Shown: in pieces, positions 1-12,946 of the stretch
Layout: every line of letters begins with the position of its first letter
Position numbering within the stretch: the stretch's first letter is position 1
NCBI GenBank assembly: GCA_017311185.1
Contig: JAESUZ010004907.1
Span: 620,001 to 684,000 of the forward strand
From: Proteles cristata cristata
Lineage: Eukaryota > Chordata > Mammalia > Carnivora > Hyaenidae
DNA: 64,000 nucleotides
Direction: 5' to 3'
Notes under the pieces: generated by a model
What the model was told of the DNA's origin: nothing
The model's database searches: none
What the model saw: only the letters and a program-made list of their open reading frames with translations
Translations under genes and position numbers: made by a program

Positions 1-791
1 TTACAAAGTGAAGCTTAATCTTTGGTGGTGTCTTCCTCATCTCCCAGTGTCCATCTTTCATTCATTAAAGAGTTAAGAGTTGCTGAATGTCCAGACATGG
101 TGCCAGGATTGGTAATTTATAGAGATGAAAAGATCCGATACTGCCCTCAAAGAGTTCAGAATGGAGTTCCATTGTTTTAGAAGCCTGGACAGATGGAATT
201 CCAACACCATATATACCTAAGGGTGGATTTAAAATAACATGATGCCTGTGGAGGGGGGGCAGGTATTAAAAGGGTAACTTCTAACTTCAGAACGAAAGAC
301 TCTATCCTATATCAGAGGATTTCAAGTGGCAGATGGGTGAAGCTATCTTCCTAAGGTCTTGCAGTCAGGCCTGGAGACAAATCTCTTTGGAGGCTGACCC
401 TGTTTTAGGAACACAGTGTTGCCTCTTCTATCTGACTGCTCACTTACAAAACAAGCTTTTTGCTTTATTCATCAAAATTATTTGGCCTTTATCAACCCTT
501 GTGTGTCGTCTAAGTCTTCCAGAGCAACCCTAGGTTTCAGTGCTTCAAACTAATAACTCTCATTGGATGTCTTCCAATGCTGTCTCATGGTGTTTGAAAA
601 TTTGGCAGGCAATTTAGGGTCAACAGTTGTTTGCAAAGTATTCACCTTGGTTACTTTTGGTGAAATGATGTAACCATCGCTATATCTTTGGTAAATCAGC
701 TTTTGAGTCTAAAGTCACTTAAGGGCAGTGGCAAGGCTGATGGGTAGGGATGTAAAAAACTGAAGGCCTGTCCAAATGCAGCAGGTTAGGG

Positions 792-797
792 CGTGTG

Positions 798-840
<43 letters not shown>
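792..840. repeat. (GT/GC)(AC)n microsatellite
   Basis: GTGTGCGCGCGCACACACAC followed by a long (AC)n run: alternating purine-pyrimidine, prone to Z-DNA. Confidence 0.9.
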
Positions 841-842
<2 letters not shown>

Positions 843-869
843 TAAGTAACCCTTTGTATCTTATGTTTA

Positions 870-1077
870 TTTTTTTTAATGTTTTATTTATTTCTCAGAG
901 AGAGAGAGACAGCATGAACAGGGGAGGGTCAGAGAGAGGGAGACACAGAATCCAAAACAGGCTCCAGGCTCTGGGCTATCAGCACAGAGCCCGGCACAGG
1001 GCTTGAACCCATGAACGGTGAGATCATGACCTGAGCCAAAGTCGGACGCTTAATCGACTGAGCTACACAGGTGTCCC
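870..1077 (-). mobile_element. CAN-SINE (feline type)
   Basis: Reverse-oriented tRNA-derived SINE from the T-rich tail to the head at 1077. Target duplication TGTATCTTATGTTTA (855-869) and TGCATCTTATGTTTA (1078-1092), one mismatch. Confidence 0.9.
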
Positions 1078-1780
1078 TGCATCTTATGTTTAAAAAGAGC
1101 AAGGAAAAGCATTTTCAAATAATGGAAAATCTCCAGACTAGATGGCAGGCTAAAAGTGACCCAAGAGAAAGGACTTTGTGGAGAAATAAGAGAACAACAA
1201 AAACAGAAGCAAATTAAGTAGCCTCTTGGTACTCAGAGATGTATTTTTAAGACCACCCAAACCCATAAGCACCACTCAACACATGATTCCTTCATAATAT
1301 GTCTGCCACAAAGATTGAGAGGTCGATGCTGGGCTGACGTTCATGTGTCTACTCACCGGGTAAGTGACTCACTCCCACACACATATCAATTGGTATAGCC
1401 ACAGACGACTAAATGCTAAGGATGGTGGAGGGACCCTCCTGAATGTCCAAATCTGTGATGGTAAATCTTCAAAGGAGGGGACCCTCTCATGATTATGGGG
1501 CAAAGACCGAAGGAACAAAGGCTCATGACTCACTGATTACATACATCCTCGGCCTCTATTATAGAGGTTCTTAGCTCAAGTTTATTAATAAATGTACAAA
1601 TTAGATGGTCAACACCACACTGTAACTCCTTACTGCTTCTGAGCTAAACTGATAAATATTTTTTAAAAATTAATGAACTTGAAGGAAAATAATTTTACAG
1701 CTTTGTAGGAAACTAGGGAAACATTTCTGGCCAGAATATGTTCACTTGTGCTAGATGAGAAGATTATAAATAGATTTCCT

Positions 1781-1830
1781 GTACACACACACACACACAC
1801 ACATACACACACACAGAAGAAGAAGAAGAC
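1781..1830. repeat. (CA)n then (GAA)n microsatellite
   Basis: A (CA)n run with one TA break, followed by GAAGAAGAAGAAGA. Confidence 0.9.
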
Positions 1831-2110
1831 AGAAGAGAGTGTGAGAAAGACACTGAAAACACCAGATGGCGACAGTAAGCTGGGTCACCACCTACGCGTG
1901 ATTCTTTATTCCTTCCAAGCTCATGGGGTCCATACCAAATGGCATGACCACTTCTCATTAACCAAAAGTTCTCCACACAGTTGCAGGAAGGTATGCACAA
2001 CAAATGGATTTCTTTGAGAGAGGAATGGGATAACAAGGAGCAGTGGATGCATTTAGAATGTCAGAGAGTCTTTGATAAGTTTCAAAACATCAATCAGGAA
2101 ATTTTTAAAG

Positions 2111-2190
2111 AAATAATTCTGCTTATATATGCATAAAAAACTTGCTAGAGAAATAATTCTGATTAAATATGCATAAACAACTTGCTCAGA
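2111..2190. repeat. Tandem duplication of a 40-bp unit
   Basis: Unit AAATAATTCTGCTTATATAT... at 2111-2150 is repeated at 2151-2190 (AAATAATTCTGATTAAATAT...), with a few mismatches, both ending in an AACTTGCT segment. Confidence 0.85.
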
Positions 2191-2319
2191 GTAACCCATT
2201 AACACAGGCACCACAAAGAGCTCAGTGCCCTTGCTAACTATAGGCTTTATTAAGAAATGCAAGTTCTGGTATCATAATATCTTGTATTATTTAAAATAAA
2301 CAAAAAACTGAGCAGTATT

Positions 2320-2800
2320 GTTTAGTGGTTGTATTATTGCTAGATAACAAATTACCCCTGGATTTAGTAGCTTAAGACAACAATAAATATTAACTCACGA
2401 TTTCTGTGGACCAGACGTCCAGACCTCTTAGCTGGGTACCTGACGTTCAGGATCTTGCCTGAGGCTGCAGCCATCCAAGGCCAGATTGGGGTTGAGGAAT
2501 CTGGTGCCAGGCTCACCCATGTAGCTGTTGGAAGACCTTAGAAATTTGCATCCAATTTATTTGTGTGGGTTTACTTATGTGGGCTGCTTCATGCCATGGC
2601 AGCTGGTTTCCCCCAGGGAGAGTAGCCCAAGAGATAGCAAGAGGCCCCAAATGGACCCTACAATCTTTTTATAACCTAACCTCAGAAGTAACACCATCAC
2701 TTCTACTGTCTTCTATTTATTAGAAGAAAGTCAAAATTTTCAGCTCCCAAACAAGGTGTGAATGCCAGAAGGCAGGGATCATTGGGGCCATCTTTGGGGC
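2320..2800. repeat. Ancient interspersed repeat, family not assigned
   Basis: GATAACAAATTACCCC ... TAGTAGCTTAAGACAACAAT ... TTTTTATAACCTAACCTCAG ... GGCAGGGATCATTGGGGCCA is a well-known widely copied mammalian repeat pattern. I do not name the family without a database. Confidence 0.6.
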
Positions 2801-2806
2801 TGTATA

Positions 2807-3035
2807 AACACAGTGGATAGGAGTCTGATTCTAGAACGAGGACACCTGTAATCACGTCTCAGATTTCCCACTTGCTAGCCTCATGATCTTGATCTCTCTG
2901 GGGCTTGAATTTCCCTACATTTAAAAATAGGATAATAAATTACCCACCTCATAGAGATGCTATGAGTAGTCAGTGAGTACTTAAAACACTGCATAGCACT
3001 AAGAAAGCCTTATAGCAGCTTCGGTTATTATTATA
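2807..3035 (+). repeat. MIR-type ancient SINE
   Basis: Tracks the MIR consensus from the box region through CTTGCTAGCCTCATGATCTT, AAAAATAGGATAATAAATTA and CTCATAGAGATGCTATGAGT to GGTTATTATTAT. Confidence 0.7.
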
Positions 3036-3934
3036 AGGGATTGCTTAAGACTATGGGTTTCAGAACATTATGGGGATAAAAATGAGAATATTATGTATTG
3101 GTTTACATAGTAGGTAATATATTTGTTATGTGCATTATCCACAGAGAGGTGGTATTGAAAGAAAAATAAAATGACAGAAGTAAAAATGGCGGCCCAAGTG
3201 GAATACTGCCAGAGTTCCCATCTTATGGGAGAAGGGCCTTGGGTGGAGAGGGAGATGTTGATGGGAAGAATCAAAAATCTCATCAGGGAAGTGCCACAAC
3301 TCCAGATTCTCAGAACCTGAAGAGTAGCAGCTTTGTTCTGTTTCTGATGGCCCCCTATCTCTATTTTATTAGTAAGAAGAGGATAGGGGATAGGGAACCT
3401 CTTGACTTTGCCCTTCAGAAAAAATATATTTGAGAACCGCCCAAGGTTACAGAATTCCAATAGAGCTAAAGTCAAAGTAAACATATCTTTGCAAATCTTA
3501 TTGACCTCAGAGTACGGCTATGCCTCCCCACCAGACCTAAAAACCTTACAATTGCCAGCAAAGAAAACACTTTCACGATTCACCTGTCAGGCTGCAAAGT
3601 GTAGGATCAAGGGAAGTCAGAGGCCAACCTCCAACGTCTGAATAAGGATCATCACATAAGGCCCAGAGGTACATCTCCCAAAATACATCTTTTTCAAATC
3701 ACAGCAGGATAAGAATTCCAAAGATTTTCCAGCCCTTCACTCCATACCCCAAATGATATGTGTATTCAGGGGAGTGGGTATATAAATTACCTAGAAGGAG
3801 GAATTTAGAGACGGGAAGTGACATAGGAATTCTGCTGAGATTTTTATATATCAGACTTCTTGATTTACTAAATCAGATTGAAATCTCAAGTATCTAATTC
3901 CATCCAATGTTTCGAACCAAGCCTACTAATAATA

Positions 3935-4105
3935 GTAAATGTACTGTGTGCTCATTATGGGGTAGACATTGCGCTGGGGGCTCTCATGGATTGCCTCAAT
4001 TATCCTATGAAGTTTCTACCATTATTGTCTCTTTGTCTGGATGAGAAAACAAATTTAGAGAAGCTAAGTGACTCATGGCCAAGAATGATCTGCACCCTGA
4101 AGGCC
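3935..4105 (+). repeat. MIR/L2-like ancient repeat fragment
   Basis: TGTGCTCATTATGGGGTAGA ... GATGAGAAAACAAATTTAGA ... AAGCTAAGTGACTCATGGCC resembles a common old mammalian repeat. Degraded. Confidence 0.45.
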
Positions 4106-5005
4106 CAATGCAAAGACCTTCTGCTATTATTGAAGAAGGGCAAGGCAGAGGTGGTTAGTAGCAAACAGTTCGTTGTGGGATGGGCGTATGCTGAGGGGTA
4201 CTATTAACTTTGGATGTCCCAGCAGGGCCAGGTCACTCCAGACCAGCACTAATGTGCTAAGAATGTTGGGAAGCCTCAAGCTACATCTCAACTCACTAGC
4301 CACTGAGTAGGTGGTGGAGGAACGCTCTCCGAGGAAAGACCTGAGACACACTCACTGGGACACGACAGGTAAAGGGAAGACAGGGCAGAACATCGCTCTT
4401 GCCACTATCCCAGGCCTCTGTGAGCGGAAGTGGGGAAGGAGAACAGGGGATGGGGGTTGGGACCAAGGAGTCAGACACACAGAGCTGTGTCATCAGAGAC
4501 TCCGTGAGAAGGAGACCCGAGTGGCTCTGCTCATGTCATTCCGGCTGGGAATGCTGTAAAGCAAAGCTTGGTAACTGCACTAAAAACCACCATCTGGAAA
4601 ACGAGGAAACACAGCAGTCATCACTCTACAAAGATGGAGTCTCATCAGGGCGGGAAATGCAGGGATTCTGTGCCTGGCAGTGTGTGTGTGTGTGTGGCCC
4701 CTTAAGTGGCCTTGACCATGTTCTCTGCGAAGAATCCCTTGTCTGTGTTCTCCAGGTCCTGGGATCCTCCCTCTGGCAGGGTGTTCACTGTCCTCATGGT
4801 CACACATGAAGCGGGCTCTCGGGAATCTGAGCTCCTGGAAGGCTGCTAAAGCCAGGCAGCTGGTAATGGTTCAGTTAGGTCCTGAAGTTGTTACATTTTT
4901 CTGCCATGTGGAGGAGAGGATGCCTAGAGAGAGAAGGATGAGGCTGACACACAAGAGAGAAGTAGATGCAAGACAGAAGGTCTTGATGCCATTTAAGGTC
5001 CAAGG

Positions 5006-5134
5006 TTCGTTCTTTCGTTCTTTCTTTCTTTCTTTTCTTTCTTTCTTCCTCCTTCCTTCCTTCCTTCCTTCCTTCCTTCCTTCCTTCCTTCCTTCCTTCC
5101 TCTCTCTCTCTTTTTCTTTCTTTCTCTCTTTCTC

Positions 5135-5179
<45 letters not shown>
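5006..5179. repeat. Compound pyrimidine microsatellite (TTTC)n(CCTT)n(CT)n(TTTC)n
   Basis: About 170 bp of uninterrupted pyrimidine on the plus strand, made of TTTC, CCTT and CT blocks. Length-unstable and able to form triplex DNA. Frames through it (Ser/Phe/Leu or Lys/Glu/Arg repeats) are artefacts. Confidence 0.95.
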
Positions 5180-5370
5180 AGACAGAGAGTACGGGGTGGG
5201 AGGATGGGGGTGGGGGGAGGATTGGTTGGGGAAGAGGGAGAGAGAGGAGAGGAGAATCTTAAGCAGGTTTTTGGAGCCAGATGCAGAGCTCCATCACATG
5301 ATCCTGAGATCATGACCTGAGTCAAAAGCAAGAGTCAGATGCTTAACCAACTGAGCCACCCAGGTGCCCC
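5180..5370 (-). mobile_element. Older CAN-SINE with expanded pyrimidine tract at its tail
   Basis: The head half (GATCATGACCTGAGTC ... CTGAGCCACCCAGGTGCCCC) is clear. The tail side merges into the long (TTTC)n/(CCTT)n tract at 5006-5179, which probably grew from the SINE tail. Confidence 0.8.
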
Positions 5371-5689
5371 AGTCCTTCCCTTTCTACTCCTTAGATTCTC
5401 TTTAGATTCTGTGAGATGCTCTTGAGGCTTTGGCAACCAGGAATCCTCACTAACAATCCTGTAATGAATCCAGCCATCAAAGGTATTTTATTCCATGTCA
5501 TAGACATTCAAGTGCTTTGACCTGGACTGGAGTTCTAATAATTTTTGCTTCATTTTAATTACGCAATATTCATTACACATTACCAAGGCAAAAACAGAAG
5601 CAACCAACCCCCGTCTTCCAAAAAAAAACCCTCACAAATATTGTGGTTGACTTATAGCTGATGCATTTGCTGAAGAAGGATAATAAATG

Positions 5690-6118
5690 AAAACAAACCA
5701 GTGAGTTAAACAAAATGTGGTGGTTACACACAATGGAATATGTTTCAACTTTTGAAAGGAAGGAAATTCTAACACATGCTACAACTCATGTGAACCTTGA
5801 GGACATTATGCTAAGTGAAATGAGCCAGTTACAAGAAGACAGACACTGTACAATATCACCTACATGACGTACTTTGAGGAGTCAAATTCACAGAGGCAGA
5901 AAAGAGAATGGTGATTTCCAGGATCTAGAGGGAGGGGTCCATAGGGAGTTATTGTTTAAGGTGGGCAGAATTATAGTTTTATAACACGAAAAGATTCAGG
6001 AGATCGGTTGCATAACAATGTGAATGTACTCAACCCTACTGAGTTGTGCACTTAAAAATGGTTACAATGGTAAATTTCACATTGTGTATATCTTACGACT
6101 ATTCCAAAAAAAAAAAAA
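5690..6118 (+). mobile_element. Old LINE-1 3' end
   Basis: ORF2-tail and 3' UTR sequence of an old LINE-1: ACAATGGAATATG, ATTATGCTAAGTGAAATGAG, then GTGCACTTAAAAATGGTTAC and a short A tail at about 6105-6118. It is non-coding and degraded. Confidence 0.75.
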
Positions 6119-8671
6119 ATCTACCGATGAGATCAATGTTCTAGAATCTTGCCATTGTTAGAAAACAAAGATATTTGTTGATAAATCTGTCCAGATTCTA
6201 GGCTAGATGACCTTCCAACCTGGAGAGTTAAAAACTTGATGATAGCTATTACTCAGGTGGGTGGTTCTTAATGTTTTCCTTTAACACGATACACACAGTA
6301 ACATTATTCTATTTCAGACACATGGGGGTAACTGGAAGGGTCTGCTTGAAGCTGGAGGTCAGTGATCGGGGGAATGTAGCCGTTCCAGCACCCAGTCAGC
6401 TTGCCAAGTGCCAACTGTCTGTGCACGCGAGTCACCTATTCATGGCACACCTGCTGGAAGGCTCCCATCAACAGGAGCTGTTCACATGATGATTACCTCT
6501 GTCAATGGCTCGATTCCAAAGCTGACAAATTAAGTTTGTATAACCTGGAGCTCTGAACAGACAGAGCGGCTATGCTCTGTTCTTGTTTTGTAGCCTACTG
6601 CTTTTATCTGCAAAGCCTTGAACATCAAGACGATGTGTCCTTAAAAGCTGCTGGTTGATTGGCTGCTATTGGCTGGTCCTCGAGCGCTACACTAGACTGA
6701 CAATAAGAATAAGCATTAGCTGTTTATTAAAGACGATAGAGCACAACTCAGTTACCAGACCTTGGTATGTCATTTTTCACATTCAGTATGACTTTTAGAT
6801 ATAAACATATATATATTCATTCCTTTTAGAAGAATTATTTCTTCTCCTTATCCAACCGCCCACAACTTTGATGAAATAACTTATCTTAAACTGGAGTGGG
6901 TATTTTCTGAGGCCACATAAGAAGGAAAACGGATCCCCCAAATAGGGCATTTGCATTGTACTATATTATCCCACATTACATTACATTAGGGTATACTTAA
7001 GTCCAAAAGAAAGAACTTCTGTATATCTTAGATCAAATACTGCCTATGTTACTCTTAGACTCCATCATGGCTTTGTGAAATGTCAGTTTAGGTGAAAATG
7101 TTTGAGGGTGATGTTTCTGGAAAAAGAACTGGTGGCAGACTAAAGATGATAGTCCTCTCTTTGAGAGGCGGGGCCGATCCCTGTGCCCCTGAGGCTGGGT
7201 GGGCTGTGGCTGGTTTGACCAGAAGTGATGCTGTGTTATAAAATGTCAGGCTAGAAGCAGTGTTGCCCTCATAGAATCCTGCTGTCTGAGTACAACAGGT
7301 TAAGTCTATCTTTGAGCTTGGATGTGCCCAAACAGTTCTAAGGTAACTCATCCAAAGAAAAAGTCAAATAACACCTAACAAAGGATATATTTTGACTAAT
7401 ATGTTGCCTCTATATTTGTCTTCTCTTGTGTCTTCTGGTCATGATCCTCAAGAAATCTTCCAAGCACTTCAAAGTTGAAAGAATCTTTAGAAGGACTGAT
7501 CTATGTTGATTTCCTATCTGGGGAGAAATAAGTAGGCTTCTAAGTCAGCATGTTGTTATTATGACCAAACGTTGAGAAGAGTTTTGGGGGATGACTCAAA
7601 GATGATGACAGTTATCAACAGAGTAACTTTATTTTTCATCAGATGCCAAATTATTTCAAAAGTACTAGACCCCTTAAGATGTAAACAAATTTTAGAAAAC
7701 CAAAACTAAAAAGGACGATCCTTATTTCAAGGACAGTGGTCAGCAAAGCAAAGAGGCATCAAGTCAATAGATGACAGATGTATCATCACCTCTTATGTTG
7801 GGTAGCACTTTAGAGAGGTGAAGTGATTTGCCTAATGTCCCATTGATGGTAAGTGGTGGAATAAAGATAAGACTTCAGTTTATACGGTCATTTTCTTCCC
7901 CCATTGAGAAACACAAAACCTTAAACATGTAACCCAGTGAGCTCATTGCCATGGTGTTAATCTACCAAAACTTATTTGAAAAATTGGTCCAACCACTGAT
8001 GTCATGGGGCATGCTGTTTTTGTTGGCTGCTTAACTGAAGTTCAAAGAAAGCAAGCAAGGACTTTTGTCACGTTCTGGCCTCCAGTTCATGTTCGGTTTG
8101 TCTGATATTGGCCACACATTAGGTGCTATAAGTGTTTAAAAACTCTCTCTCCAATAAAGCAGAAGGACCCAAAGCTGGTTCTACTGAGATGTGTTATTTG
8201 GATATTTGATATTATTCCCTTCTCCTTGTTCTCTTTGCCTTGAAAGAGCATACTTTTCAAAGCTTAGAAATAATTGGCTTATACAAAAAGGTAAACTCAT
8301 ACGTATATCTCTTAGGACAGAGAAATCTCAGTAGGAGTAAAAGTGTGTATTTGTGTGCATGTTAGAAAGCTTGGAAATGGCAAGCATTTTGTCACTGAAG
8401 AGCTATAAAGCTTCCAAAGTCAACATAAGCCAGTAGGTTATATACATAGCCTGTTCAACTCTGGACCCAATAGCCAAGATCAAGGACATTTACTGATAAG
8501 AGTAGACCTTGAACAGTATTTATCAAGGTCTTTTTTTCACCCCCTACAGCTATTTGGGAACATTGAAACCAAGCTGTATTTGCATGTAGCCTTGATCCTG
8601 TGTGTGTTGTACTTCTTATGTTTACTTTGAGGTGGTTCTTTATTTTTAGGCCCATAAACCCTAGGTTAATG

Positions 8672-8701
8672 GCATTAAAACAAAACAAAACAAAACAAAA
8701 C
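8672..8701. repeat. (AAAAC)n simple repeat
   Basis: Consecutive AAAAC units. Confidence 0.85.
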
Positions 8702-9489
8702 TGATACTATAGCCACATTTTCACTACGAACTCAAGCCATTATGTAATGGATGGTGAAAATGCTATATACACTTCTAAGGAAGACAAGCCCCCACTCTTA
8801 TCTACTGAGGATCTCAGTGGATTTGGTAAAGAGGCTAAGTTTGTGATTATAGACAGAAAAGAGGGAATTGGCTTTACTTAGAAAATTTGGAGTTTCAGGG
8901 AACACTAACTTCTTAACAGGGAGCATAAAGTTGGCACGATGGCATAAGCCTGGAGGTGCAGCACAGAACAAGGTAGCCAACGAAAACTCCCTAGGGATAG
9001 ACAGTGGTAGGTCTGGAATGTTCTACTGAAGTTGTCTCGCTGTAATATTTCCTTCAATTTCCTCTACAACTTTTATTAAATTTGGCTGCCAAAAGAAAAG
9101 ACCTTGTACGTAGACTTTTGTTTTTGCTGGGCATTGGTTTTGCGGGAGGCTAGGGTGGGTGATGAAACCACAGAAGGGTCCAAGTTTGACATCTGTGTCA
9201 ATGTTGTGCAGAATAGGAACCAGGTAGTGGGACAGGGCAGTGGTGTGGTGGTTCATAAACTAGCCTAATCCATTAGAAACAAGGAGCTTAGAATAAAGAT
9301 GCTCATGAAAACAAAACGAATGTGGAGAAATTCTGGGGAGGACCATGGACTTCCATAGGCCATGGAAGGGAGGCCTTGTAGAAATTAGATGAGTGGGAAA
9401 GCATACTCACTCCTGGTAGAAGTAATTCCATGTTTTCCCCACTTACTCTTTCTCTATCTCGAAGGGGGTGGTTAACAAATACACAAGTA

Positions 9490-9650
9490 TCTTTATAGAA
9501 CTTTTCATTGTCTTACCTTTAGGAAGGACTATTAGCTTCTTTTTGATTTTACAGATGAAGATATTAGAGTTCTGGGACTCTTTTCCAGGGCCACTAAGGA
9601 AACGTGGGAGAGCAAGGGATTAAGCTGAGACCTGATCCCAGGATGATGGT
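9490..9650 (+). repeat. MIR/L2-like ancient repeat fragment
   Basis: TTTTACAGATGAAGATATTA ... GGGCCACTAAGGAAAC ... TTAAGCTGAGACCTGATCCC fits the same old repeat pattern. Confidence 0.4.
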
Positions 9651-10207
9651 TAAGGTGCTTGGAAACAATGTGAGCCCCTCTGGAGTCCCCGAAAAGCAGA
9701 CTTCTTTACACTGGGCGGGGGCGGGGGGGAGGCCTGTGATCTAACCAACTCAGTTTGCCATATATTAACAAGTCTAACTATATACTGATCTAGATATTCA
9801 GATCCCTACAGAACAAAGTAGGAGATTTTTAAAAGAAATGAATGACCTCTGCTGTGTCATCATTTTCACTTACTCTCTCAACATTGGTTCTTCATCAGAG
9901 TCTGTTTTCTTGGGTGAATTTGCTGCAGAAAATAGAATGTTTCTGTTCTATGCACAGAAATTGCTGGAACTGAAAAATCAGTATGATCAAAACATGGAAA
10001 GGAATTAATCACATGCAAATGAGGGACAGGTGGGAGAGAATGACAAGTAGCTGCAATCAAATGAGAGAGTTAAAGACATTACTGGAAAAGTAAGAAAGCC
10101 AGTTATAGGTAAACTAAGATAGATGGATCACAATCACCAGTGACTGAAAAGGTCAGAAGTTAAAGATCACCACGAGGATTTTGGATTCAGTTAAGAAAGA
10201 AGAGGTC

Positions 10208-10400
10208 GGGGCACCGGGGTGGCTCACTGGACTCTTGATTTCAGCTCAGGTCGTGATCTCATGGTTTGTGAGATCTAGTCCAGCATCAGGCTCTGTGTCG
10301 ACAATGTGGACCCTGCTTGGGATTCTCTTCCTCTCTCTCTGCCCCTCCCCTGCTCACTCTCAAAATAAATAAATAAACATTAAAAAAAGAAGAAGAAGAA
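10208..10400 (+). mobile_element. CAN-SINE (feline type)
   Basis: Starts GGGGCACCGGGGTGGCTCAC, with CT-rich middle and AATAAATAAATAAACATT tail ending in (AAG)n. AAGAAGAGGT-type sequence flanks both sides. Confidence 0.88.
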
Positions 10401-10659
10401 GAGGTTGAGGAAAACCTTATTGTGGTTGTTTCGGATAACTGAAGGCAACAAAAGCCAGAGCCCAAACTGGGGAGAGAACCGGAGAGTGGCAGCGAGGCAG
10501 TTCAAGTGTTTATATATGCCAAGTCGTTTCAGACTCCACTGAGGAGCAAGATAAAGAAATAGATCTGAGAAGTAGCTGTTGTCAAACAGAAAAACTAATC
10601 TCCCTTATATGAGAGAAAAATCTGTCTCTCTTTTATGAGACAGAAAGAGTCAGAATGAG

Positions 10660-10820
10660 GCAAACCATGAGAGACTCTTGAATACTGAGAACAAACTGAG
10701 GGCTGATAGTGGGGGCGAGGGGGGAAGGGGAGTGATGGGCATAAAGGAGGGCACTTGTGGGGATGAGCACTGGGTGTTATATGGAAACCAACTTGACAAT
10801 AAACTATGAAAGAAAAAAAA
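10660..10820 (+). mobile_element. Young, short LINE-1 3' end with perfect 18-bp target duplication
   Basis: Carnivore LINE-1 3' UTR (CATGAGAGACTCTTGAAT ... GATGAGCACTGGGTGTTATA ... CAACTTGACAATAAACTA, A-rich tail). It is flanked by AGAAAGAGTCAGAATGAG at 10642-10659 and again at 10821-10838, an exact 18-bp duplication showing a relatively recent, heavily 5'-truncated insertion. Confidence 0.85.
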
Positions 10821-10838
10821 AGAAAGAGTCAGAATGAG

Positions 10839-11020
10839 GGAGAGTGGGACAGGAGGAAGAGGGATAAAGAGATTGAGTGAATGAGAATAAAGCATGCAGG
10901 ACTCCTTGCTAGGATGGGCACTGGGTGTTGAATGTAAGTGATGCATCACTGAATTCTATTCCCAAAGCCAATATTACACTCTCTGTTATGTTATGTCAAA
11001 AAAGAATTGGAAAAAAAATA
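10839..11020 (+). mobile_element. Older LINE-1 3' UTR fragment
   Basis: GATGGGCACTGGGTGTTGAA and GATGCATCACTGAATTCTAT are a second LINE-1 3' end type. The younger copy at 10660-10820 is inserted at its edge. Confidence 0.65.
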
Positions 11021-11379
11021 AAGCACGCAGGATTCTTTGAGGAAACACAGAGCTGAAGGCGATTATGAAGTCGATAAGAAAAAAGGTATTGTCCTAAATG
11101 AACAGCCACCAAGTGACACAGTGGTGGGGATTGTTGAATTCTTTAGTGACAAAAAGACCAAAGAGAAGTGAATAATTATGTATAATCAGAGTACTCAGTG
11201 GCGTGGAGATAACAAAGGAGAATTTCACTCAGAGCCCTCAGGCACAGAGAATAAAAGAATCCTGAGTGGAAATAAGGATGAAATCTAGTGAAAGCTTAAA
11301 ATGGGAACAAAGAGATTAAAAAAATTATACTAGAAAATAGGTCAACCATCAGGTGGTTAATGGGAAAGTGCAGGAGATA

Positions 11380-11540
11380 GTTGTTAAACTATGCATTATC
11401 TTGTGTAATTCCCATTACCTCTAAGGTAGGTATAGCATGAGAAAGCAACTAAGGCATAGAGTTAACATGCCTTGACCACCTGGTAAAAAATGAAATCAGG
11501 GGTCAAAGTCAGCCCTGTCTCCAAAGCCTATACACTCCAC
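11380..11540 (+). repeat. MIR/L2-like ancient repeat fragment
   Basis: TGCATTATCTTGTGTAATTC ... CTAAGGTAGGTATAGCATGA ... CTAAGGCATAGAGTTAACAT ... CTGTCTCCAAAGCC. Confidence 0.5.
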
Positions 11541-12552
11541 CACCATGAACATGTTTGTAATTAATGAGTATTAACGTGTTTGGGATAGTTTAGTATGCAT
11601 TAAACATTTTTTCTACCTAGCTAAAAATATTAACCACATTTGACAAAATCAATCATAATTTTCAATATTCCCAGACCACATTTTACAAGTTGCCCTCAGA
11701 ATACCATTTAGAGTTTGTCTATCCAGATTAGGATCTAGTCCAAGGCACACTAATCTAGTTGTAGTCCTTACCCTTCCCTTAATCTCGTAGAGTCTCCCCC
11801 TTTCATGGCATAGATCTATCCTGTAAAATGTTTCAACTTCTGGATTTGTCTGATTCCTTCTTTTGGACTTTTAACTTCTATATATTTCCGATAAAGTGAA
11901 ACTTTCATCTAAAGGCTGACAGATTCAAGTTAAAGTTCTAGTAGAGACGAACTGGCAAGTTGTACGTGGACACCACAGTGAACCCACCAGGAGGCATGCA
12001 GTACCTGGTTGATACACCACCAGTGGTTGATGAATTGGGGTGATGATGGCCTTATTCTTCATGGTGCAGTCATGGTTTCCCCCACTTGTGATGACAGCGT
12101 CATCTTTTCTGATATATTTTGGGCAAACTACATAGAAAATTCACTTCCCCATCAATCAAACATTTGATAATTTTAACACCAGTTGATAATCCTTGCGTGA
12201 GGTGGCAATTTCACTAGGGGCTTCAAGATGGTGATTTTACGTTTCTATCATCGTCAACATTTATTAGGTGGTACTCCTCCATAAAGTACAGCTTTCACAT
12301 ATTATTAGGGCTCCTGGTTACTAGAAATAAAGGTCTGTGGGAAAGGCAGGGTAAATGCATACTGCTTCCCTTTACTTCCCAGCTTTCAAAGTGAAGAGTC
12401 AGCTTAATCGTTACCTCAAATGGTGACAAAATGTTAATGACTCATTTGAAAATCATGAAGGACTAACGGAATTTTATAGACCCAACGTCTTTCCATTAAC
12501 TATAATCTTCATGCTGAAATGGTGCCAGGGGGATCACATCAACCTGGCTCTT

Positions 12553-12946
12553 TTATTTATTTATTTGTTTTTATTTTTCTTTTTTAAATATGATTTATCA
12601 TCAAGTTAGCTAACATACAACGCATATGGCACGCTCTTGGCTTTGGGAGTGGATTCCCGTGAGTCATCACTTAAGTAAAAAAACACCCAGTGCTCATCCC
12701 AACCAGTGGGCACCTCAATGCCCATCACCCATTTCCCCCACCCCGCCTTCCACCCTTGGCTGGTTCTCTGTATTTAAAAGTCTCTTATGGTGTGCCTCCC
12801 TCTCTGTAACTTTTTTTTTTTCTTCTTCTCCCATGGTCTTCGGTGAAGTTTCTCAACTTCCACATATGAATGAATACATGCTATCTGTCTTTCTCTGACT
12901 GACTTATTTCACTTAGCCTAACTCCCTCCAGTTCCATCCATGTTTC
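12553..12946 (-). mobile_element. LINE-1 3' end, reverse orientation
   Basis: The reverse complement contains the LINE-1 3' UTR and tail end (ATGGATGGAACTGGAGGGAG, AGTGAAATAAGTCAGTCAGA, GAGCACTGGGTGTTTTTTTA). Flanks show AACCTGGCTCTT at 12541-12552 and AGCCTGGCTCTT at 12947-12958, a near-exact target duplication. Confidence 0.8.

Noticed and set aside
4806..5331. 169- and 112-codon frames at the pyrimidine tract
   Set aside because: They are translations of the (TTTC)n/(CCTT)n microsatellite and the adjacent SINE.
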